Shown: positions 59,801 to 64,000 of the stretch, one piece after another
Layout: every line of letters starts with the position of its first letter
Numbering within the stretch: position 1 is the stretch's first letter
Assembly: GCA_021014325.1 (NCBI GenBank)
Contig: CM037462.1
Coordinates: forward strand, 11,452,501 to 11,516,500
Reading direction: 5' to 3'
DNA from: Plazaster borealis
Taxonomy: Eukaryota > Echinodermata > Asteroidea > Forcipulatida > Labidiasteridae
Length of the DNA: 64,000 nucleotides
Translations under genes and position numbers: made by a program
The notes under the pieces: generated by a model
What the model was told of the DNA's origin: nothing
What the model saw: only the letters and a program-made list of their open reading frames with translations
Databases searched by the model: none

Positions 59801-62800
59801 CCATTCAGGGGTAGGAGACATTGCTGACCAAAAAAGTCTGAAACTGGAATCCAAATTTACGGAGGCATTTTGAAATGACGGAATCGCAATATTTTAGTAA
59901 CCCCCGGAGTTATAGATTTCAAGAAGCTTTTGGGAACAGTATCCTCAGCACAAGAGAAGTAGATCATAGAGCAGGGCCCAATTTCATAGAGCTGCTTAGT
60001 TAAGCAGGAAAATATTGCTTAACAATTTTCTGCTTAGCAAAAAGTAGCAGGACACCAGTCATAAATTGTACACGCGACATGGTATTTTGGCTGGTAACCT
60101 TATTCTGGTAAGCATAATTATTTTGTGCTTAGCTACTTTTTGTGCTTAAGCAGCTCTATGCAATTGGGCCCAGGATTTCTTTATATCTCAAGAAAATAAT
60201 GGTTATTTTGTTTACACATGGCGACATAAAAAGTCTGAAATCAGGTGCCTTTTCCAAACCTTGGCTCAGAGCACTGTCTTAGGTTTTACATGAATTTATT
60301 ATTATTATTATTTCATACTTCTGGTAATGAAACCAAGGATGCCTCATAGGTGAATAAGTGAACTTCATCACTGTAGCTCGCAAGCCTGAGGAAACCTATA
60401 AACAAGGGTGCTTGCTATGTGAACCAGAAACACCTGGAATAACCCCTACCCTTCCACGATAAGTGTTCTGGGTTCTTTTACGTGCACAACCAATCCTAGT
60501 ACACAGGAACCTACGGCTTCATGTCCCATCTGAAGGACAAAGTATATGGCAAAGTATCTTGCTCAAGGACACAAGTGCCACAACCGCGGCTCAAATCCAC
60601 ACTCTGCTGATCAGAAACACCAAAGCTAAAGTTCAGTGCTCTTAACCGTTCAGCCATGACATGCCACATTTGATGCTTTACATGATGGAAATCGACACTA
60701 ATTTGATTTAAGAGTACATCATATGATGATCTCATTTCTTCTCAACTTACATTATCAATTGTTGGTAAAAATGACATAAGCAATATTACCTTGAGTCTTG
60801 CAAACCGCACTGGCGCCATCTCAAGGACAAAATCATGATGTTCATCGACAAAGAACCGCGTCTGTCTAAACGTCAGCTTGGGAGGTTGGTCCCCATGCTC
60901 CTGGGACCACCTTGTTGCGTGGACAACAAGACGATGAAACAAACCAACTGAATGATAAAATCAAAATAAAACACAGTTCTTCAAATGTTTAAGTAAAGTC
61001 ATTGGTGGAAAAATAAACCAACTGAAAAAGTACAACTGACTGAAATCGTTTCATCAATGCAACAATGAGTTATGACCTTATTGCAGTCATGTTGAATAAA
61101 TAGCGAGACAAGTTCTCAATTAACAAAATCTGCAGAAGAATATAAGTTATCACACAAGCGTGAGTGGAATACGAAAAAATGAAGCGCTTCTGCGTCCCAT
61201 ATTTTTCCGTATCCCACGAGCGCGCGTGTGATAACGAATTTATCTTCAAGCATTGGGCGCAAACGCTCCACTTTTGAATTCACATCAAGCTGTACGTTTT
61301 GGATTATAGCTTATAAAAGGGCATCACGTGGAGTTAGAACACACAAGACGCAGGATAAGTTATGGGCCGTGCGATATAAGTTTATATCACACTCCTTTTT
61401 GCTATGGATCGACCAATCAGAACGAGTTTCCATTTCATAGCGCTGCTAACCGTAAGTACACGAAAAGGCATGCTAACCTTCTGGTGCTTACTGTATGAAA
61501 ATGAAGGATGTGACAATGCAAATCCATGGTGAATGCGCAAGATGGCCGCCTAATTTTCGTGCTAACCTGTGAAATCAGCTTATGAACAAGCAAATTTTTC
61601 TGATACAGTTAGCACGAAAATTTGCTTACCGTTAAGCAGCGCTATGAAATTGGGCCCTGTCCTCTTTGTGTGGGTGAATTGAAGTGTGCATGATGAGTGC
61701 ACACTCTGTCCATGCTTGTAGTGGAAAGTACGGGTGGCCTTTGTTCCCGTCATCCAATGTGACACAAAAATACATAAGTCACGTCCGCCGGCATGCATTC
61801 AGGAAGGACAAAATTGATGGGTGATATGCCATCCTGCGTTAAATGGTTAACAGGCAAACTCTACAGGGGGCCACCACTACAAATACCCCACCCCAACCCA
61901 GCCCTAAGAAGGTGGTCACCACTACAACTACCCCACCCCACCCCTAAGAAGGTGGCCACCACTACAACCACCCCTCCCCCACTCCCAAGAATCCTCCTGA
62001 CCTGGTAAGAAACCTCCAAAGGTGATGTAGAAGATGACGGCATTCTTGGGGTCAGGCACTAACTCCTCCCTGTTCGGGATCTCCTTAAGACACGACGGCA
62101 TGTAATAAAGCTACAACAAAGAAAATGAAGAAGTACGTTACAATTTTTAAGTGATTTGGGGTTGAACAAAGACAAATTGACTGGAGCGGGATTTGAATTA
62201 ACCACCTCCGGATTAACGTGCCGGCGCTCTACCAACTGAGCTATCTAGCCATACGTTGGCGGTCTCCCTATTTTGTCAAAATCTTTGTTCAGGGGTGCCT
62301 GTCAGAAGCCATACAACAGTAAACTGTCGTGTAGCCAGGGATCACACCCAATATTGAGTTTGAGAGGAAACAAGTTTGTTATTTACAAAATGTTTTTCCT
62401 TCGTATTTTTGTCTGTGGATCTTTTCAATTACTCTGTAAGTAAAAGTAGTAGTTCGTCATTGTGATGATAACTTGAGTTGGATGTTCCTCAACAGGAGGA
62501 AAGTAAGAGGAAAGTGCCTCATGAACACTTTGTACATTGTTTAAAAAACGTTCAATGGCACAGCTAAGAAGGAAATCAGCTGATTTGGGCCCAATTTCAT
62601 AAAGCATGTAAGCACGAAAACTTGCTTAGCACAGAAAACTATTGCTTAAGAAAAATAGGTTACCAGCCAAAATACCATACAGTTACCATTGTTGTGACTG
62701 GTACCCCACTCATTTCTTGCTGAGCAGAATTTTCTGCTAACAGGTTTATGAAATTTGGCCCAGCTGAAAAGCTGCATGCTTGTCCGAACGCTTGGCCCGT

Positions 62801-64000
62801 AGATGGGACACAAGGCTGATCTGTGCATTGAAACCTCTGTTGCAACTGGCACAGAAGATGGTGAGTTGAGGGCCTGTGTTGGTTTTCTAATGATGGAGCC
62901 AGGCGTGCTCACTCTATTAACTTTACCATCAACAAGGGCAGATGCCCATCCTGGGTTGGAAAATTTTACTTTCATTTCGCTTGAGCTGGACCCGAGAGTA
63001 TTTTACTTTTTTTATTGACCTGTGACCTTACCACTCCTTTCTGTTTGTTGTCTCGACACAGCAGATCAAATTTCTCCATCAGGCCAAGGAGGGCAGGCTT
63101 CTGCTCGATCGTCTCCGCCCACAGATGAGCCACCAGTTTGTCCTCCAAGATTCCTTGCTCCTGAAGTCTCTTCCAAGACGCTGCAAACTGTGTGGGCAAA
63201 AGGAAGGCGTCTCTCAGAAAAAAATGTGTATGAAAAAACAAAATGAAAGCAGGTAAGGCCAAATAAAAATAAAAACATGTTTAGCGTCCCCGCCCGCTTC
63301 CTTTTTAGAGGCCACCTCCTTTTTTTTTCTTTTTTTTTCAAGAAAAGAATTATACATTTTAAACGATCCCTGACAAAAAACTGTTTTTTAAAAAATAAAT
63401 AAGGTAGTATTTTAGACTTTAGCACACCGAAAAAAGCACACCGATAAAAGCTGGCAACCATCTTGAAAAATAGGCTGGCCGGTTGTCTCGAAAAAATGTG
63501 CCGGGCGACCATTTAAAAAAAAACCAAAAACAACACTTCCTCCTTCCTTTTTTCAAAAAGGCAGAACGCTAAACATGTTTTTTTTTTTGGGGGGGGGCCT
63601 AATGGACACAAGATCATTCCCCCCCACCACTCCAAGGAGCTTTTTGGGAACAGTATCCTCAGTTCTAGAAAAGTAGATCAAAGAGCCTGACTTTTTTTAT
63701 TTGGCGATCAAAACAAAGTTTGTTTCTTTACCAGGCAGACTTTAAAAAGTCTGAACTCAGATAAAAGTCTGAAAGTCCCTATCCCCGTACATTGCCAACA
63801 ACTTTTCCATCCTCACCTCTGTATCAGCCTGCTTGAAAATCATGATTTTCTTGAAGACGTCTACAAGCCACTGAGGTCTCAGGATGATCATATTCTGAAG
63901 AGCAGCATCTAAAGCTCCGGGCTCAGGGTTGTAGATGATGACTCCCAGGTCATGGTAGAACTGAAGCATCGTAGCCACGCCCTGGTCAGATGAGATACCT
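53600..64000 (-). CDS. ROCO-type protein, 3' part: COR, Death and TIR domains (5' end beyond the window)
   Basis: Eleven exons give 638 residues that stay in frame to TAA. Visible residues 1-318 are a COR region of MFHAS1 type (FYHDLGVIIYNPEPGALDAA, IILRPQWLVDVFKKIM, GILEDKLVAHLW, LMEKFDLLC, VGLFHRLVV), ending in a Cys-rich patch. Residues about 335-420 are a Death domain (DWLALATKLGYKKAKIQKF, ILILDWIQNSG). Residues about 427-530 are a TIR domain (VVFISYNW, CWMDIGQMGGGD, TPQYVLSESCNREV). The tail ends CVVCSIL, a possible prenylation signal. COR always follows a ROC GTPase, so ROC and perhaps LRRs should lie upstream, outside the window. The protein is probably a signalling adaptor or NAD-cleaving effector; the function is inferred. 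Confidence 0.88.
54083..54260 (-). CDS. COR-Death-TIR gene exon j (TIR, second half)
   Basis: The acceptor is CCCCCTCTAG and the donor ACG|GTAAGT. The exon encodes AIIVCVTPQYVLSESCNREV, CLADLLKKPIIPVMF and LIYVDIH. The Glu in CNREV is at the position of the catalytic Glu of NAD-cleaving TIR domains. Confidence 0.92.
54780..54958 (-). CDS. COR-Death-TIR gene exon i (TIR, first half)
   Basis: The acceptor is TTCCCCTCAG and the donor AAG|GTACAG. The exon encodes VAPVVFISYNWSIQEEVCLM, then RAGFPCWMDIGQMGGGDALY and AKIYEGIRNAK, i.e. TIR box 1 and the BB loop. Confidence 0.93.
55313..55775. repeat. G-rich minisatellite (C-rich in the transcript), in the TIR gene intron
   Basis: Irregular ~15-60-bp units of GGGGGTGTTGAAGGGG, GGGTGCTGGAGAGGGTGC and GGTGCTGAAGGAATGCTG start after a run of twelve G. 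Strong strand asymmetry with many G runs gives G-quadruplex potential on the plus (template) strand. The 188-aa minus frame is a product of the repeat. Confidence 0.88.
55803..55976 (-). CDS. COR-Death-TIR gene exon h (rest of Death domain)
   Basis: The acceptor is CTTCTTCCAG. The exon encodes GYKKAKIQKFQDELNPALIL, ILDWIQNSGNTALSLEMMIS and YLEQMQREDVIDVIQKG. Two tandem donors, at 55801-55802 or 55807-55808, keep the same phase and differ by two residues; the first is taken. Confidence 0.87.
56040..56122. mobile_element. MITE family A fragment
   Basis: GAGCAGGATACCAGTCACAT and the end AGCTCTATGAAATTGGGCC are kept; the left end is lost. Confidence 0.6.
56550..56702. repeat. Palindromic element H, copy 1
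   Basis: GTGGAGTACGGAAAAATATA then GCGCGTCTGCGTCCCAT on the left pairs with ATGGGACGCAGAAGCGCTAT and ATTTTTCCGTATACCAC on the right. CpG-rich tips read ACACGCGCGCTCG. A related structure is at 61143-61255. Confidence 0.82.
56823..56960 (-). CDS. COR-Death-TIR gene exon g (start of Death domain)
   Basis: The acceptor is GATCGCAG and the donor CTCG|GTAGGT. The exon encodes VPLTLNNPSRKDKITEENIP and GWIKAAAKLLNSGCEGADWL then ALATKL, the first helices of a Death domain. Confidence 0.88.
57314..57569 (-). CDS. COR-Death-TIR gene exon f (Cys-rich patch)
   Basis: The acceptor is TCTGGACAG and the donor ATAG|GTAAAT. The exon encodes VRNFLDSALSDLRAVWMKRL, then TCPCSKQCALHGTEGCDRPT and LDECLASSFVMCEH. 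Eight Cys in about 40 residues may form a zinc-binding ribbon. Confidence 0.88.
57629..57762. repeat. Short tandem repeat, three units
   Basis: ATATTGGACATTCACATA, then ATTGGACATTGGACATTCAC and ATAGGTTTGTACAG recur three times right after the exon f acceptor side. Confidence 0.8.
58313..58402 (-). CDS. COR-Death-TIR gene exon e
   Basis: The acceptor is CTTCTCGCAG and the donor AAG|GTCAGT. The exon encodes VTVMKVDRSEDRGSRKMSSR and APVSQKACAK, a basic, probably loop region. Confidence 0.82.
58562..58912 (-). mobile_element. tRNA-Leu SINE, full length, (ATT)n tail (minus)
   Basis: The head is at 58912 and the B box in GGGATTCGAACCCACAC on the plus strand. The body has GGGTTCTTTTACGTGCACTA, and the tail ATTATTATTATTATATATTT begins at 58562. 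Confidence 0.85.
58984..59133. mobile_element. MITE family B
   Basis: The ends are GGGGCCGATTTCACAAAGC and TTTGTGAAATCGACCCC, with inner GATGAGTTGTCAGTATTGCC and AAGATCAATCTTAA. Its orientation is opposite to the copy at 2737. Confidence 0.8.
59510..59645. repeat. Dispersed repeat E, copy 2 (reverse of copy 1)
   Basis: GACTCTGTGCATCACCAGAA, ATACAAAACTACAGGTTTGG and TTTCTCCCTTTGGTGA mirror the segment at 25500-25670. The 103-aa and 90-aa frames over it are not genes. Confidence 0.7.
59860..59968 (+). repeat. Dispersed repeat D, copy interrupted by MITE A
   Basis: GGAGTTATAGATTTCAAGAA then GCTTTTGGGAACAGTATCCT is followed by AGATCATAGAGCA and then directly by the MITE at 59973. The repeat seems to resume after it (GGATTTCTTTATATCT, 60173), as in the unbroken copy at 3869. 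Confidence 0.7.
59973..60173. mobile_element. MITE family A, nested in repeat D
   Basis: GGGCCCAATTTCATAGAGCT and AGCTCTATGCAATTGGGCCC form the ends. The flanks AGAGCA and GGATTTCTTTATATCT are contiguous in the repeat-D copy at about 3858-3881 (AGAGCAGGATTCCTTTATAT). Confidence 0.88.
60298..60665 (-). mobile_element. tRNA-Leu SINE, full length, (ATT)n tail (minus)
   Basis: Closest in sequence to the copy at 58562: both share CTCGCAAGCCTGAGGAAACC and CACGATAAGTGTTCTGGG. The B box is altered (GGCTCAAATCC). The tail is (ATT)n. Confidence 0.8.
60790..60947 (-). CDS. COR-Death-TIR gene exon d
   Basis: The acceptor is TTATCATTCAG and the donor AAG|GTAATA. The exon encodes VGLFHRLVVHATRWSQEHGD, then FFVDEHHDFVLEMAPVRFAR, corresponding to the PLGLFARYSV segment of MFHAS1-type COR. 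Confidence 0.88.
61143..61255. repeat. Palindromic element H, copy 2
   Basis: GTTATCACACAAGCGTGAGT then GGAATACGAAAAAATGAAGC pairs with GTATCCCACGAGCGCGCGTG then TGATAAC. It shares CGCTTCTGCGTCCCATATTT with copy 1. Confidence 0.75.
61430..61658. mobile_element. MITE, family-A-like, longer variant
   Basis: CATTTCATAGCGCTGCTAAC and GTTAAGCAGCGCTATGAAATT then GGGCCC are inverted. The inner arms CGTGCTAACCTGTG and CATGCTAACCTTCTG differ from the typical core. Confidence 0.72.
61864..61987. repeat. C-rich tandem repeat, about 40-50-bp unit, three copies, next to exon c
   Basis: GGTGGTCACCACTACAACTA, CCCCACCCCACCCCTAAGAA and GGTGGCCACCACTACAACCA follow each other and stop about 15 bp from the exon c donor. 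Confidence 0.82.
62002..62110 (-). CDS. COR-Death-TIR gene exon c
   Basis: The acceptor is TTTGTTGTAG and the donor CCAG|GTCAGG. The exon encodes LYYMPSCLKEIPNREELVPD and NAVIFYITFGGFLP. Confidence 0.85.
62130..62340 (-). mobile_element. tRNA-Asn-like repeat, minus copy
   Basis: ACCAACTGAGCTATCTAGCC is the A-box side in reverse and GGATTAACGTGCCGGCGCTC the anticodon region (GTT). Colinear with 20965-21150, including GGTCTCCCTATTTTGTCAAA. Confidence 0.7.
62588..62762. mobile_element. MITE family A
   Basis: GGGCCCAATTTCATAAAGCA and AGGTTTATGAAATTTGGCCC are inverted. The core has TAGGTTACCAGCCAAAATAC in the opposite orientation to most copies. Confidence 0.85.
63032..63187 (-). CDS. COR-Death-TIR gene exon b
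   Basis: The acceptor is GCCCACACAG and the donor GTG|GTAAGG. The exon encodes FAASWKRLQEQGILEDKLVA, HLWAETIEQKPALLGLMEKF and DLLCRD, the winged-helix part of COR. Confidence 0.9.
63640..63780 (+). repeat. Dispersed repeat D, fourth copy
   Basis: GGAGCTTTTTGGGAACAGTA, TCCTCAG and AAGTAGATCAAAGAGC, then AAAAAGTCTGAACTCAGATA, match the copy at 6885-7010. It lies in the intron before exon a's donor. Confidence 0.65.
63817..64000 (-). CDS. COR-Death-TIR gene exon a (5' partial)
   Basis: The exon is cut by the window edge. It reads GISSDQGVATMLQFYHDLGV, then IIYNPEPGALDAALQN and MIILRPQWLVDVFKKI, a typical COR N-terminal block. The donor is GAG|GTGAGG. Confidence 0.9.

Noticed and set aside
62200..62255. 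Genuine tRNA-Asn gene on the minus strand
   Set aside because: The sequence and its flanks recur at 20965-21150 and stems have mismatches, so it is a repeat-borne tRNA-like block.

Overview
The window is animal nuclear DNA. Genes are split by many GT-AG introns, there is no operon structure, and most of the sequence is intron or intergenic repeat. The gene families (HAUS3, CENP-C and a COR-Death-TIR protein), the dense MITE and tRNA-SINE load and an interstitial TTAGGG tract fit a marine invertebrate deuterostome. An echinoderm, perhaps a sea star, is my best guess; that is an inference, not a proof.

Layout. (1) 1917-13471, minus strand: a complete coding set for HAUS3 (augmin subunit), 13 coding exons, about 622 aa, in frame from ATG to stop. 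(2) 13472-14635: a short head-to-head interval that probably carries a bidirectional promoter. (3) 14636-34268, plus strand: a complete coding set for CENPC (centromere protein C), 14 exons, about 1,208 aa, with a clear CENP-C motif and a C-terminal cupin domain. (4) 34269-53599: about 19 kb without a gene I can support. It holds MITEs, a 333-bp satellite with a palindrome in each unit, a composite tandem array of tRNA-like units (boxes A and B plus TTTT), a related 113-bp array, inverted copies of the 333-bp satellite and telomere-like DNA. (5) 53600-64000, minus strand: the 3' part of a large ROCO-type gene. COR (MFHAS1-like) is followed by a Death domain, a TIR domain and a short tail ending in a CaaX-type motif. 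The 5' part lies beyond the right edge.

HAUS3 and CENP-C both act in mitosis (spindle microtubule branching and kinetochore assembly), so a shared promoter with E2F/CHR-like motifs would make sense. The right-hand gene looks like a signalling or innate-immune regulator and has no visible functional link to the other two.

The most unusual features are: the HAUS3 stop codon lies inside a minisatellite whose units are copies of the end of its own last exon; a nearby HAUS3 intron carries decayed copies of another exon end; a tandem array of about eleven tRNA-like units; a pogo-like element splitting a minisatellite in a CENPC intron; an empty-site comparison giving TTAA target duplications for one MITE family; and a putative prenylation motif on a COR-Death-TIR protein. 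Exon limits were set by hand from GT/AG signals, phase and homology to family members known to me. No alignment, RNA or database search was run.
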